DNA of 64,000 bases from Tritrichomonas musculus (taxonomy: Eukaryota; Parabasalia; Tritrichomonadida; Tritrichomonadidae), in NCBI GenBank assembly GCA_039105265.1, contig JAPFFF010000007.1, positions 6,324,001 through 6,388,000 of the forward strand, in the 5' to 3' direction. The position numbers and the translations under genes are program-made. The notes below the pieces were generated by a model that made no database searches, was not told the DNA's origin, and was given only the letters and a program-made list of their open reading frames with translations. Shown here piece by piece: positions 30,918 to 39,730 of this stretch. Every line of letters begins with the position of its first letter. The stretch's first letter is position 1.

Positions 30918-31317
30918 TCGTAAATAAAAATGAAATGATTTATTATGCCAAATTTTAAACTTAAAAATATTATCAATACATTAAAAAATTTTCCATTTTC
31001 ATTATCAATCGAAATTCAATTGAAAACGGAAAATAATAAAATAAGACAAATCTTTTTCTATTTTTTATTGGGGTTTTTCTTAATTAAAAAAAGTTTAAGA
31101 TTCAATTTGCTCATAATAATGAGGAAAAAAGAGTCTTTTTTTAATAAATTCAAAACAAGAATTATTTATGCCCAATGTAGAGTTGCGGACGCAGGCTTCA
31201 CTTAAATTTTGAATTATTAAAATATTTATATCTTTTGAAATATAAGAATATATACTTTTTATTAAAAAATATATTTAAATTTCTAATTATTTATTAGAGA
31301 GATAATAAAAATTTATT
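30918..31317. other. Spacer, probable promoter side of the giant gene
   Basis: About 400 bp of AT-rich DNA upstream of the giant AAA/VWA gene, ending at the first MITE. A short open frame at 30945-31205 (+) is Lys/Phe/Ile-rich and not convincing. No distinct motif is seen. Confidence 0.5.
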
Positions 31318-31319
31318 TA

Positions 31320-31562
31320 AGGTACAAATCCAGTACGTTTAGTAACCGCAATTTTTTTTTGACATTCTCAAAGAATTCAATGACATGTTAAATAAAAAAC
31401 GATTATTTTCATCCATTTCATATAACATGTCATGATGCTTATTTAAATTGTAAAATAAGTGTCAAAAACAAACCTAGTCAATTTAAACTTTTTCAGAGAC
31501 ATGCAACTATTCAAATAATAAACGTTCTCCTATTCAAAAAATAACGTACTGGATTTGTACCT
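31320..31562. mobile_element. 243-bp MITE, TA target duplication
   Basis: Perfect 20-bp inverted ends AGGTACAAATCCAGTACGTT, at 31320 reading inward and at 31562 reading inward on the minus strand, are flanked by TA at 31318-31319 and 31563-31564. The interior holds a further palindromic pair (ACATGTTAAATAAAAA... and ...CATTTCATATAACATGT). TA duplication and short size fit a non-autonomous Tc1/mariner-type element. It encodes nothing. Its right TA is also the left TA of the next inverted-repeat motif, so one of the two inserted at the other's target site. Confidence 0.8.
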
Positions 31563-31775
31563 TAAACTGGATTCCAAAAACTGGACCTCTCAATTTATTT
31601 GTGGGAAATTCAAAATATTATTTTTTAATTTGATAATATTATTTTCTATTTCAGAGGTCCAGTTTTTGGAACTTTCAAAAATTAAATATATATTGAAAAA
31701 TTGAATAGTTTTTATATAAAAAAATTCAATATATTTGAATTGTGAAAGAAAATTGAATAAAAAATAGAAATAAAA

Positions 31776-32255
31776 TTAATATGGATTCATTATTTCATCA
31801 TCGGTACAATTCTCTTCTTCTTCCTCTTCTTCCTCTTCTTCCACTTCATCCTCTTCTTCTTCTTCTTTAAATTCTTCTTCCTCTTCTTCTTCTTCTTCTT
31901 CAAATTCTACATATTCTTCTGATTCATTTGATTGAAAGTATCTATGCTGCGAAATGGTGGTGAATTATTCATCTGATTCACTTGATTGAAAGTATCTATG
32001 CTGCGAAATGGTGGTGAATTATTCATCTGATTCACTTGATTAAAAGTATTCACGCTTCGAAATGGTGGTGAATTATTCATCTGATTCACTTGATTAAAAG
32101 TATTCACGCTGCGAATTGGTGGTGAATTATTCATCTGATTCACTTGATTAAAAGTATTCACGCTGCGAATTGATGGTGAAATGGGAGCTTGATTTAAAGT
32201 TGATGACAAATAAATTTGACAAATTTGATTCGATTGTTGTAAATTCTGTATTGAT
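31776..32255 (-). pseudogene. 3' half of interrupted repeat-protein gene
   Basis: On the minus strand from the Polinton edge, the frame reads IQNLQQSNQICQIYL and then about five copies of an 18-residue repeat (NSPPFRSIDTFNQVNQMN type, 54-bp unit). In that frame a stop occurs at 31907. A neighbouring frame continues from the last repeat into a long Glu-rich acidic tail ending NCTDDEIMNPY at TAA 31776, so a frame change or a short intron lies near 31920. The reading frame is the same as in the 5' half at 50586-50871 when one copy of the 5-bp target duplication is counted. It looks like a host gene split by Polinton 1. No function is recognised. Confidence 0.6.
32251..32255. repeat. Target-site duplication of Polinton 1, left
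   Basis: TTGAT directly abuts the AGTAG end of the element here, and an identical TTGAT abuts the other end at 50586-50590. Five- to six-bp duplications are usual for Polintons/Mavericks. Confidence 0.85.
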
Positions 32256-32264
32256 AGTAGAATA

Positions 32265-32307
32265 GTTAAGGAGGGCTCCGCTAAAAATAGCTCCACCCAT
32301 CCTTAAC
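32265..32307. repeat. Terminal hairpin of Polinton 1, left
   Basis: GTTAAGGAGGG at the left pairs with CCCATCCTTAAC at the right, with an inner GCTA/TAGC pair around a small A-rich loop. It begins 9 bp inside the element end. The mirror copy is at 50534-50576. Confidence 0.7.
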
Positions 32308-32575
32308 AGGTCCTCCAGAGTACTCCAGAGAGGTTCAACACCTTCCCAGACCCCTCCTGGAACATATATGATGACCTCTATAACTATATAGCTACAGAGC
32401 TTTGTAAACACTCTTCCACGGGCTCTAAAACCACGAAAAAACCCTATCTGGGACCCTCTAGAAACACTACTTCTGACCCCTTCCAGAGTACTCCAGAACC
32501 CCTGTTTTTCGCTATTCTAGGACCCTCTAGAACATATATGATGACCTCTATAACTATATAGCTACAGAGCTTTGT

Positions 32576-32737
32576 AAACGAACTCACTAATGAATTGTTT
32601 GTAAACGAACTCACTAATGAATTGTTTGTAAACGAACTCACTAATGAATTGTTTGTAAACGAACTCACTAATGAATTGTTTGTAAACGAACTCACTAATG
32701 AATTGTTTGTAAACGAACTCACTAATGAATTGTTTGT
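32576..32737. repeat. 27-bp tandem array, six copies, in left TIR
   Basis: Six head-to-tail copies of a 27-bp unit containing AACTCACTAATGAATTG, identical by eye. Because the unit is a multiple of three, frames on both strands stay open through the array. These frames (NELTNELFV or FTNNSLVSS repeats) are therefore not evidence of coding. The right TIR has five copies. Confidence 0.92.
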
Positions 32738-32796
32738 AAACGAAATCTCTATAAATAACCTCAAACGTAATTTAAATGATTTTTTTTCTACCCTAA

Positions 32797-32973
32797 ATGT
32801 CTATCGAATCAATCATCGATGGATTCTATGACTATGTAGATGACATTAACCGTATTCAGTCCGTCGACGATATCCTCGAATATCTTCATGAATACCTAGA
32901 CTCAGTAGATATCGTTAGGGATTTCAACGTATGCAACGTCATCGATTACTCTTCAAAAACGACCTCTAAATAA
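32797..32973 (+). CDS. TIR gene, left version (58 aa), Polinton 1
   Basis: Starts MSIESIIDGFYDYVDDINRI after CCCTAAATG, just inside the tandem array. The first 51 codons lie in the TIR and are the same as in the right-hand copy (49820-50071, 83 aa). The last few codons are unique to this side. The product is small and acidic, with no recognised domain. A gene that starts in both TIRs is expected to be present twice. Its position next to the repeat array suggests an early or regulatory product, which is speculation. Confidence 0.5.
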   Translation: MSIESIIDGFYDYVDDINRIQSVDDILEYLHEYLDSVDIVRDFNVCNVIDYSSKTTSK

Positions 32974-33022
32974 AGATTTTATTTTTCTCATCCAAAGCTT
33001 AGCTTTATTTTTCATAAATTAA

Positions 33023-34447
33023 ATGAGTTACAGAAGAGATGTGCAGGTTAATGATCAAGTGCATTTACCATTGGAAACTACTTATAATTCATCAATTGAC
33101 GGAGTTGTAGATGAAGTATACTCTAACAGAATTAATTTTAAGTATCCTCCTGAATGGAACACATCTAATGTTAATGAAAAAATAATTGGTATTCGAAATA
33201 TTAATATAAAGCGTAAACACAAAACACTGAATTTTATATTATACGTGCGAAAATATAAAAAAGAAACGTTCGATGAGGGGTTCACTGAGAGTAAAGTCGT
33301 TTACTTGATTGATCTAATAGATTGTATATTAGATGATCTTCCTGATGTGTTTTGGAATTATATTAATCATCCTACGAAGAGAAGTTTAAAAGAAGAAATC
33401 AATGAAAAATCTCAAAATACATATCATAAATACTATTATCGATTAGATCGTATTGAGAAAATTGATGTAATGAAGTCTGTATTAAAATATAATGAGTTGT
33501 ATATGTTTATGAGATATGCATTAGAATCTAAAGAAATAGAAGATATTAATAATGAATTGAATAATAGTAAAGGTATTGAAAATCAAATAGAGATTCGTTT
33601 AGCGAATATGAAAGCTGATGAAATTAATGTGTTTCGTATTCCTATTAACATAACGATTGATGAAAATGATACATGGAATGATATTCGAAATAAGTTAATA
33701 AAATGCGTTAATAGAATGAGTTTATATAATTATATGCATGATGAAATATTTAAATATTATATTGAATCTCCCGATGAACTTATAGATAAAATAAATCGCT
33801 TAAATAGTATTCGTGATGATTATGATTTAATGCTATGGTGGTTTAAAGATATAATTGGATATGATATACCTTTCTATATCACTAGTGAAGATGTTAATAT
33901 ATTCAATTACAGTTATAAACAAATGAAGCAATTAGTATTCGAGAAGTCTGATGATGATTACTACTGTGATTATTTGATTACTCCTAATAATGATGAATCA
34001 TATAATAGTGCATATAAATGGAATAATGATGAAACCGATTATGGGTATCCATATTTATTTAATGAGGGTGATGTATCATTTGATAGTAAGTGTTTTGTAT
34101 TCGATTTAGATACACGAAATTTTCTTAATATCGGATCTAGTAAAAATCAAAATCCGACTGAGTATATATGTAAATATCATCGAAATCTATACTTTCATAA
34201 CATCAGAACCGATATAGATTGTAGAATCGCTGCGTCATTCGCGAGTCAATCGAATCATAATATCATAGGTAAAACTAACGAGACATTCGAAAACATTAAA
34301 TATTATAAGATTAATGATAACGGTGATTCGTTTTGGATTGAGTGTTACGATAACGATGATATCAATATCCCGATTAATTTTAACGATGATGTTGTTCTTA
34401 CAATGGATTTAGTGTTCTTGCAGAATCGGAAACTACTGTATTCTTAA
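33023..34447 (+). CDS. Polinton 1 protein, 474 aa, unknown
   Basis: Starts at ATG after ATTAA (TAAATG context). The N-terminal region (FKYPPEWNTSNVNEKIIGIR) looks like a beta-rich globular domain. The middle is Lys/Asn-rich and helical, and the C-terminal part is rich in Asp/Asn and ends with a strand-like VVLTMDLVFLQNRKLL. No signal peptide, membrane segment or enzyme motif is seen. It is the first large gene after the left TIR and is followed 10 bp later by the integrase gene on the same strand. I do not recognise the family; a virion component is possible but not shown. Confidence 0.7.
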   Translation: MSYRRDVQVNDQVHLPLETTYNSSIDGVVDEVYSNRINFKYPPEWNTSNVNEKIIGIRNINIKRKHKTLNFILYVRKYKKETFDEGFTESKVVYLIDLIDCILDDLPDVFWNYINHPTKRSLKEEINEKSQNTYHKYYYRLDRIEKIDVMKSVLKYNELYMFMRYALESKEIEDINNELNNSKGIENQIEIRLANMKADEINVFRIPINITIDENDTWNDIRNKLIKCVNRMSLYNYMHDEIFKYYIESPDELIDKINRLNSIRDDYDLMLWWFKDIIGYDIPFYITSEDVNIFNYSYKQMKQLVFEKSDDDYYCDYLITPNNDESYNSAYKWNNDETDYGYPYLFNEGDVSFDSKCFVFDLDTRNFLNIGSSKNQNPTEYICKYHRNLYFHNIRTDIDCRIAASFASQSNHNIIGKTNETFENIKYYKINDNGDSFWIECYDNDDINIPINFNDDVVLTMDLVFLQNRKLLYS

Positions 34448-34457
34448 TGTTATATAA

Positions 34458-35558
34458 ATGAGTTTCGAAGAAACCTTTACAAAGCAGAGTCGAGTGAAAT
34501 TCAAAACCATTGATGAAGTTTATTCTAAGTATCCGACCAATACGTTATCGAAATTCAAGAGAATCGCTAATAGATATGGTTTCACAGATGATGAAGCTAA
34601 AGACTATCTTCAAAACAAAGTCGTTCATGATCAACATATTCCGCTACCAAAGTTCATGCATATCTATTCGAAGATCCAACATGCGTTTCAAATGGATACA
34701 TTTATTGGTGACCCAGACTATTTGATGTTCATTAACGTTAACACACGTAAAGCATATGCGTATGAGATGATCAATAAAGGTGCTAAACAAGTGTTGAAAT
34801 CATTAACTGAGTTCATCAAATCAGAACCTGAGTGTAAGTCCATCATATCAGATGAAGATGCATCATACTTATCGAAATCCGTACTCGATTTCATGAGAGA
34901 ACATGATATTATCTATACAACAACGACCGATAACGATCATAACAAACTCGGTATCATTAACAGATTCATGAGAACCATTCGTGATATGAAAGCTAATGAA
35001 CCAAACACTGATATACTATCATTAGTAGAATCCTATAACGATATGCCACATCGATCTCTTAATTATAAGTCTCCGAATGAGATAACAGATGAAGATGAGT
35101 TAGAATATATCGATAAGATGGAACGTCAAGTTAATCCATATCATTTCAAACCTGGTGATCTAGTTAGAGTAGTTCTTGATAAGAGTCCATTAACGAAACG
35201 TCGTTCGAATCTATCTAAAGAGTCTTACATTGTCGATTCCAAAGATGGTAATCAGTTTCTAATCCGCTCTATCGATGGATCTGTAGATACTGTACCGGGA
35301 TATAAACTCGTGAAGTCATCCAATAACGTTCCACTAGCAACAACAATCAAAAATGGTAAACGCGGTATCGTTAAAGAGATTCGATCTTATAACAAAAAGC
35401 GAGATACATATACGATCACATATGAAGGTTCAACCGTTAAAGATACTATCAAATCGAAATATCTACGCGAAGGTCATCCAACTAAATTATCGACAATGGA
35501 ACGTCAATACTGGTTGAATCAAAATACCATCCCCGATCAAATAAGAAAGTTCATTTAA
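34458..35558 (+). CDS. Retroviral-type integrase (Polinton c-integrase)
   Basis: A 366-aa protein. An N-terminal helical region is followed by an RNase H-like integrase core at about residues 75-215 (DTFIGDPDYLMFINVNTRKA, then YTTTTDNDHNKLGIINRFMR) and a C-terminal SH3/chromo-like segment (FKPGDLVRVVLDKS, about 232-246; then a second barrel near 300-330). This arrangement is that of Polinton/Maverick integrases, which join the element ends to target DNA and make 5-6-bp duplications; the TTGAT pair fits. It lies 10 bp after the 474-aa gene and 10 bp before the ATPase gene and starts in a TATAAATGAGT context shared with its neighbours. Confidence 0.9.
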   Translation: MSFEETFTKQSRVKFKTIDEVYSKYPTNTLSKFKRIANRYGFTDDEAKDYLQNKVVHDQHIPLPKFMHIYSKIQHAFQMDTFIGDPDYLMFINVNTRKAYAYEMINKGAKQVLKSLTEFIKSEPECKSIISDEDASYLSKSVLDFMREHDIIYTTTTDNDHNKLGIINRFMRTIRDMKANEPNTDILSLVESYNDMPHRSLNYKSPNEITDEDELEYIDKMERQVNPYHFKPGDLVRVVLDKSPLTKRRSNLSKESYIVDSKDGNQFLIRSIDGSVDTVPGYKLVKSSNNVPLATTIKNGKRGIVKEIRSYNKKRDTYTITYEGSTVKDTIKSKYLREGHPTKLSTMERQYWLNQNTIPDQIRKFI

Positions 35559-35568
35559 TACGATATAA

Positions 35569-36420
35569 ATGAGTGAAATCAAGAAAGTTGAAGATCTAAT
35601 CGAAGATACATTACGTAAGAATCAACGTGATATCGAAATGGCGTTGATTAAACCACTCGCTCCTGAATATCCATTCTCGTCAAACGGTATCTACTTTCTA
35701 ATCGGTAAGATGGGAGCTGGTAAATCGTTTTGGATATGGCGTCACATCATGATAACTGAACGACTATTTACGAAACCATATTACAGTAAAATCATATTCT
35801 GTTCCACGTCTGGTAAACTCGATAAAACAGCTGAAGTACTATCCAAGAATGTGAAGACCCCTATCGATTACATCAAAGAAGAGAATCTACTTCCATATCT
35901 TAAACGACATCTACGACGTAAACTCAAATACTATGCGATGGTGAAGCACGTCCTATCCAAAATGGTTGAAACTAATGAAGAAATGGCTAGAATCATCCAG
36001 AAACACTCGTTAATGGAAATCGAAGATCGAATAGCATATATAGCATCAAAGCTCGTTCAGTATCAGACCGCATCGTATCCGTTCAACACGTTACTCGTAT
36101 TAGATGACGCTGCTGGATCCCCATTACTGAAGAACGGTAACAGTGAGCTATGTCGGTTACTAACGAAAACGAGACACTTCAATCTGACTTGTATCATAGC
36201 TGTTCAAACATTACGATTCGTTCATCTAAATGTTAAACGATTGGCCACTGATATCATATGTTATAGCGGTTTCAGTAAAGAAGATTTCACATCGATGTTA
36301 CAACAGACTCCAAACAATCTCGATATCAAGTCAACGACAATCGAATATCTAAATCATAAGGGTCAACATGATCGGTTTATCATCAATATCACCGCCAACG
36401 AATCACATTTCGAGCAATAA
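35569..36420 (+). CDS. A32-like DNA packaging ATPase, Polinton 1
   Basis: A 283-aa FtsK/HerA-superfamily ATPase. Walker A is LIGKMGAGKSFWIW near residues 44-57 and Walker B is TLLVLDDAAGS near 178-188. A sensor-like TCIIAVQTLRF follows at about 211-221. This is the poxvirus A32-type genome packaging ATPase found in most Polintons, which would pump DNA into capsids. Neighbours on both sides belong to the same transcription direction, with integrase before and small virion-type genes after. The start lies in the context CGATATAAATGAGT; the TAA stop overlaps another TAAATGAGT. Confidence 0.9.
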   Translation: MSEIKKVEDLIEDTLRKNQRDIEMALIKPLAPEYPFSSNGIYFLIGKMGAGKSFWIWRHIMITERLFTKPYYSKIIFCSTSGKLDKTAEVLSKNVKTPIDYIKEENLLPYLKRHLRRKLKYYAMVKHVLSKMVETNEEMARIIQKHSLMEIEDRIAYIASKLVQYQTASYPFNTLLVLDDAAGSPLLKNGNSELCRLLTKTRHFNLTCIIAVQTLRFVHLNVKRLATDIICYSGFSKEDFTSMLQQTPNNLDIKSTTIEYLNHKGQHDRFIINITANESHFEQ

Positions 36421-36447
36421 ATGAGTATGTTTTTGTGACTTAGAAAC

Positions 36448-36855
36448 ATGGGATTCAAGAGTTTCATTACAAGTGGTTGGAATAGACTTAAAAGTGATGT
36501 CCATCAGGGGCTCATCGGTGCTAAAAACGCTGCACATCGAGTATGGAATGCGACCAAAAAGGGGTTGATCGGTGCTAAAAACTTCGCTATGAATAATCCG
36601 AAAGCTGTCGGTACTATGCTACATGCGATAACACCATTCGCGACCGCATTCAATCCAACGTTAGGTGCTATTACATCAGCAGGTGCAAACATATTCAGTC
36701 ACATGCCGAAAGGTTCCGTTACGGATAAGCTCGTGAAGATCAGTGAACAGTTCGCGCGTGGTGAATTAAAACAAGGTGGATCGACGACAGCGCAAGCGGT
36801 AGCAGATTCGCGAAAGAGATCAAATAATAAAGCGATCCCGTTTAGAGGTATTTAA
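36448..36855 (+). CDS. Small virion-type protein (135 aa), Polinton 1
   Basis: Contains two copies of a short phrase (GLIGAKNAAHRVWNATKK and GLIGAKNFAMNNP, residues about 24-52) followed by an Ala/Gly-rich amphipathic stretch (AITPFATAFNPTLGAITSAG) and a basic C-terminus. The size, amphipathic character and position between ATPase and capsid genes recall adenovirus pVI/pX-type internal capsid proteins that act on membranes, but sequence similarity cannot be claimed. It is probably functionally equivalent to the Pro-rich 251-aa product of element 3 at 63146-63901, which occupies the same place. Confidence 0.6.
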   Translation: MGFKSFITSGWNRLKSDVHQGLIGAKNAAHRVWNATKKGLIGAKNFAMNNPKAVGTMLHAITPFATAFNPTLGAITSAGANIFSHMPKGSVTDKLVKISEQFARGELKQGGSTTAQAVADSRKRSNNKAIPFRGI

Positions 36856-36865
36856 CGGCCCATAA

Positions 36866-37066
36866 ATGAGTGGAGCCCGCACTAATGCATATCGTTCAAG
36901 CAATTCCGTTATCGTATCTGGTCCTGGTACCATGTATAACGAAGTCACTAGACCGAGATCTTCAACGAAGCAATATCATGATAACACTAACACATATGCC
37001 GTAACGGTACCATATATCAAAACCAGTAAACGCAGATCCAAAACTCCTAAAAACAAACGTAAGTGA
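36866..37066 (+). CDS. Small basic protein (66 aa), Polinton 1
   Basis: Very basic C-terminus (KTSKRRSKTPKNKRK) and a Ser/Thr/Tyr-rich N-terminus. It starts 10 bp after the previous gene in the context CCCATAAATGAGT. It could be a DNA-condensing core protein, like small basic proteins of other double-jelly-roll viruses; that is inference from charge and position only. Confidence 0.5.
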   Translation: MSGARTNAYRSSNSVIVSGPGTMYNEVTRPRSSTKQYHDNTNTYAVTVPYIKTSKRRSKTPKNKRK

Positions 37067-37100
37067 GTATTGTCTGTGATGATATTTTTGTTGAAATCAA

Positions 37101-37718
37101 ATGAGTTCTAAGTACGTACGTGGAGTGAAACGAAATCAAATCATTCAACGATGGTTGCAAGGGATTGAAGATCCTGAATATGAAGTGTTTCCGACTAAAA
37201 AAGAAGGTAAATATATAGTCAAGTTGAGGGAGACTAAATTAGTAGATCAAACCAATAATGATGTTGATAAACAGTCTGTCGATGTCGATAAACAGTCTGT
37301 CGATGTAGATAACGATGTCGAGTCTGAAACCGAATCACCACCACCACCTGTAATCAAACAACGTAGACCGCGAACATCTAGTAGTACGATTCCATCAACT
37401 AGACCAGATTCAATTTCCTCTGGAAACTTTGCTCCGCAAACGATAAATCTCGAAATACTCGAACAGTTACGTAATCTCGGTGAAGAGATCCGTAATGATA
37501 GATTCAAGAAAGAGCAGAAACAGTATATCAAACATGTCGTCAACAAAGAGTTATCGAAATCGCGTATTCGTAGTCGATATGTACCAGAAATGTTCCCTGA
37601 GTCAGTCGAATCCGAACCAGTTGTTAATGAACCGAAACCAGTCGAATCACAACCAGTTGAACCTGAACCTGAACCACTTATTGAACAATCCATATTTCGA
37701 TCACGTATACGACGTTAA
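37101..37718 (+). CDS. Conserved Polinton protein upstream of capsid gene (205 aa)
   Basis: The N-terminus (VKRNQIIQRWLQGIEDPEYE, then VFPTKKEGKYIVK) is clearly related to the 210-aa product at 62449-63081 in element 3 (IQNWLNGRDDPEWDVLPTKK), and both genes lie directly before a capsid gene. A tandem VDKQSVDVD repeat near residue 55-70 is followed by a Pro/Ser-rich linker, a helical segment (LEILEQLRNLGEEIRN) also conserved in element 3, and an acidic tail with SEPVVNEPKPVESQPVEPEP. The function is unknown. The conserved order and helix suggest a scaffolding or capsid-associated role. Confidence 0.65.
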   Translation: MSSKYVRGVKRNQIIQRWLQGIEDPEYEVFPTKKEGKYIVKLRETKLVDQTNNDVDKQSVDVDKQSVDVDNDVESETESPPPPVIKQRRPRTSSSTIPSTRPDSISSGNFAPQTINLEILEQLRNLGEEIRNDRFKKEQKQYIKHVVNKELSKSRIRSRYVPEMFPESVESEPVVNEPKPVESQPVEPEPEPLIEQSIFRSRIRR

Positions 37719-37763
37719 ACATGAATCCGCCATCAACGACCCTTATATTTTTCTGTCAAGTAA

Positions 37764-39368
37764 ATGACATTCAACAACGAAGTCTTTCACAAGACATCAG
37801 CTGAAGTAAATACTCAGGTAGCTAGCTATTTCGATATAGTCGATAATGCTATCGCCATGTCCGATACCAACAAGAAATACGTTATCGATGCTCAAGCTTC
37901 ATACAGTCCCTCAGCACCTATTCGTGCAGGTTCGTTCACTACATTCATCATCAGCCCCACTTGTGATAACACCGCTGATATCTATAACGGATTCATCAAA
38001 GCGAAATTGAAAATCAATGGTGTTTTAACTGCTTCTATTGGTGCTCAATTCAATGATTTAGGTGAACATTCATTTAAAGGTTTATGGGTTGGATTTAAAG
38101 ACGCTATGGATGCTGTTGAAAAATATGAAATTCTCGCTAATGGTATCTCTATTTACACTCAGAACTTCGGTCCTGAAGAATCATTTCTTACAGCATGTGG
38201 AGCTAATGAAGCATCTAAACGTAGTGATATATACTCCAAGGTTCGTCATAAAGATATATTTAATCAGAAAACGAAACATGCTCGATGTGGATATTTCCTC
38301 ACACTCGTCAACGGTACAACTGAATATAACGATATCGAAATCCCATTAAAGATCGATCTCCGTCGATTCCTTCCTCTCAGCAATATCAAATACTTACCCT
38401 CATTCGCAGGTAAACTTGAGCTCAAAGTTATGTTCGGCGTACAAGGTCTTGTGTACTGCCCTGTCGGATTACCGGCATCTATACATGGTGATGCGGAACA
38501 ATACATTAAAATTCATGCTCAGAAAATTACGAATGAGTTTGTACCAATCGGAACTCAAATTAGATCTTATGAAACGTGTAATGCTGGTGCACTTACTGCT
38601 GCTAATCGTATTCTCACTATTAAACGTGATTATGAAGTTAATGATTGCTATAGTGTTATCCCCAACTTCGGTATCGATGGAGATATATATCAATCACTCA
38701 TTCAACGATATACACAACAAGAACTCATCTTCCCTACTCAAATTCTTACATTCACTACTATGAGTAAACCACTCAATCACGCAGGTCGTTGTTCGAGTAC
38801 TCAGACAATCACCCCACGATTCGTTGATTCAATATTCTTCTTATTCCCTCAAACTCCAAATCATCATACAGTATTCAAGAATCCGATATTCAATAACTTT
38901 CAATTAAGATGTGGAGGTTACGGTGTAGTACCTACGATTCCATTCGCTACTGACGGTACTGATCCTATGTTTATAGAACTATGTCAGAACGCTATGAATA
39001 TTAATGGTGAGCAAACAGGGTTCAATAAAGAAGTGATTCAATCGTTAACTAATACCGATAACAGTAACGTTAGTACTGGGTTAATTAGCTATGATAGAAC
39101 ATCATTCTTCATCGGATTACCTACTGAAACTGATAACACATTTCAACAGGGGCAGACATCTAATACTCCAATCACATATGAAATCGTTTGTGATGTATCT
39201 GCTAACGCATCAAATGGTGCTGGAGGTAATGAAGCTAACGATTACATTAATACTACAACACCACCTATCATGGCGTTACTTCAAGATACCGTTATATCAA
39301 TTCATGTTCAACCTAATGGTATGCCGCCCGTTGTTGAGATCGGCAGCTACGATATCACGAGCAGGTGA
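37764..39368 (+). CDS. Major capsid protein (double jelly roll type), Polinton 1
   Basis: A 534-aa, beta-strand-rich protein without membrane segments. Phrases such as IPLKIDLRRFLPLSNIKYLP followed by FAGKLELKVMFG near residues 193-228 fit the strand-loop pattern of Polinton major capsid proteins, and the length is usual for the family. It would form trimers as hexon-like capsomers. Its relative in element 3 (61559-62422) shares VASYFDIVDNAIAMSDTNK near the N-terminus. The gene starts in AAGTAAATG, immediately after the 205-aa gene. Assignment is by pattern and gene order, not by a profile search. Confidence 0.75.
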   Translation: MTFNNEVFHKTSAEVNTQVASYFDIVDNAIAMSDTNKKYVIDAQASYSPSAPIRAGSFTTFIISPTCDNTADIYNGFIKAKLKINGVLTASIGAQFNDLGEHSFKGLWVGFKDAMDAVEKYEILANGISIYTQNFGPEESFLTACGANEASKRSDIYSKVRHKDIFNQKTKHARCGYFLTLVNGTTEYNDIEIPLKIDLRRFLPLSNIKYLPSFAGKLELKVMFGVQGLVYCPVGLPASIHGDAEQYIKIHAQKITNEFVPIGTQIRSYETCNAGALTAANRILTIKRDYEVNDCYSVIPNFGIDGDIYQSLIQRYTQQELIFPTQILTFTTMSKPLNHAGRCSSTQTITPRFVDSIFFLFPQTPNHHTVFKNPIFNNFQLRCGGYGVVPTIPFATDGTDPMFIELCQNAMNINGEQTGFNKEVIQSLTNTDNSNVSTGLISYDRTSFFIGLPTETDNTFQQGQTSNTPITYEIVCDVSANASNGAGGNEANDYINTTTPPIMALLQDTVISIHVQPNGMPPVVEIGSYDITSR

Positions 39369-39446
39369 ATGAAATTAATTTCATTCTATATTTAATTAAT
39401 TATTTTTCTTCAACGGAGTATGTAATATCAGTTTATTTTTCATGAA

Positions 39447-39635
39447 ATGTCCGGTAAATCAGTTCAAGTAATGTCTCATAAGCAACACACGACTCGGAAT
39501 CCACCGATAACGAAACCTGAGTATCATCACCCTCCAACTCATAAGAAAGAGAATCTAGTAGCAGTTGATCAGTCATCGAGATGCGTCAATGCTAAACAGT
39601 TGATACTCTATAAAGATGATGTTAACTCGTATTGA
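39447..39635 (+). CDS. Small Polinton 1 protein (62 aa), unknown
   Basis: His/Pro/Lys-rich short product following the capsid gene on the same strand. No domain is recognised. It is kept because it lies in the gene order with codon use like its neighbours, but it may not be real. Confidence 0.35.
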   Translation: MSGKSVQVMSHKQHTTRNPPITKPEYHHPPTHKKENLVAVDQSSRCVNAKQLILYKDDVNSY

Positions 39636-39730
39636 TTTGCTATGCAAATCTCTGACGAAGTCAAATCCGCTAGGCGGACTATCCCTTTGGGTATTAAACA
39701 GTCAATTCCACGTATTTTACTATCAATGAA

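Larger units (their letters stand above)
32256..32949 (+). repeat. Left TIR of Polinton 1
   Basis: Matches 49919-50585 in inverse orientation, nearly base for base, up to ATCGATTAC at 32949. It contains a terminal hairpin (32265-32307), two direct copies of a stretch of about 45 bp ending CTACAGAGCTTTGTAAAC (near 32362-32408 and 32532-32578), a 27-bp tandem array and the start of a small gene. It is 27 bp longer than the right TIR because it has one more tandem unit. Confidence 0.92.

Noticed and set aside
30945-31205. 86-aa open frame upstream of the giant gene
   Set aside because: Lys/Phe/Ile-rich low complexity in AT-rich DNA, no domain, and it overlaps the likely promoter of the giant gene.
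31920-32170. 54-bp repeats as a CRISPR or minisatellite outside genes
   Set aside because: The unit is 18 codons in frame with a coding sequence, with no spacers; it is a protein repeat of the interrupted host gene.
32576-32737. Possible CRISPR array
   Set aside because: The units are directly adjacent with no spacers, and the DNA is a eukaryotic mobile element.
32444-32831. Repeat proteins (NELTNELFV on one strand, FTNNSLVSS on the other) in the TIRs of Polinton 1
   Set aside because: The 27-bp unit is a multiple of three without stops on either strand, so the frames stay open by arithmetic. Both strands cannot both be coding and neither looks like a protein domain.
37247-37693. 148-aa minus-strand open frame opposite the 205-aa Polinton gene
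   Set aside because: Ser/Gly-rich mirror of a low-complexity Glu/Pro/Val coding stretch; the + strand frame is conserved in element 3, the minus is not.
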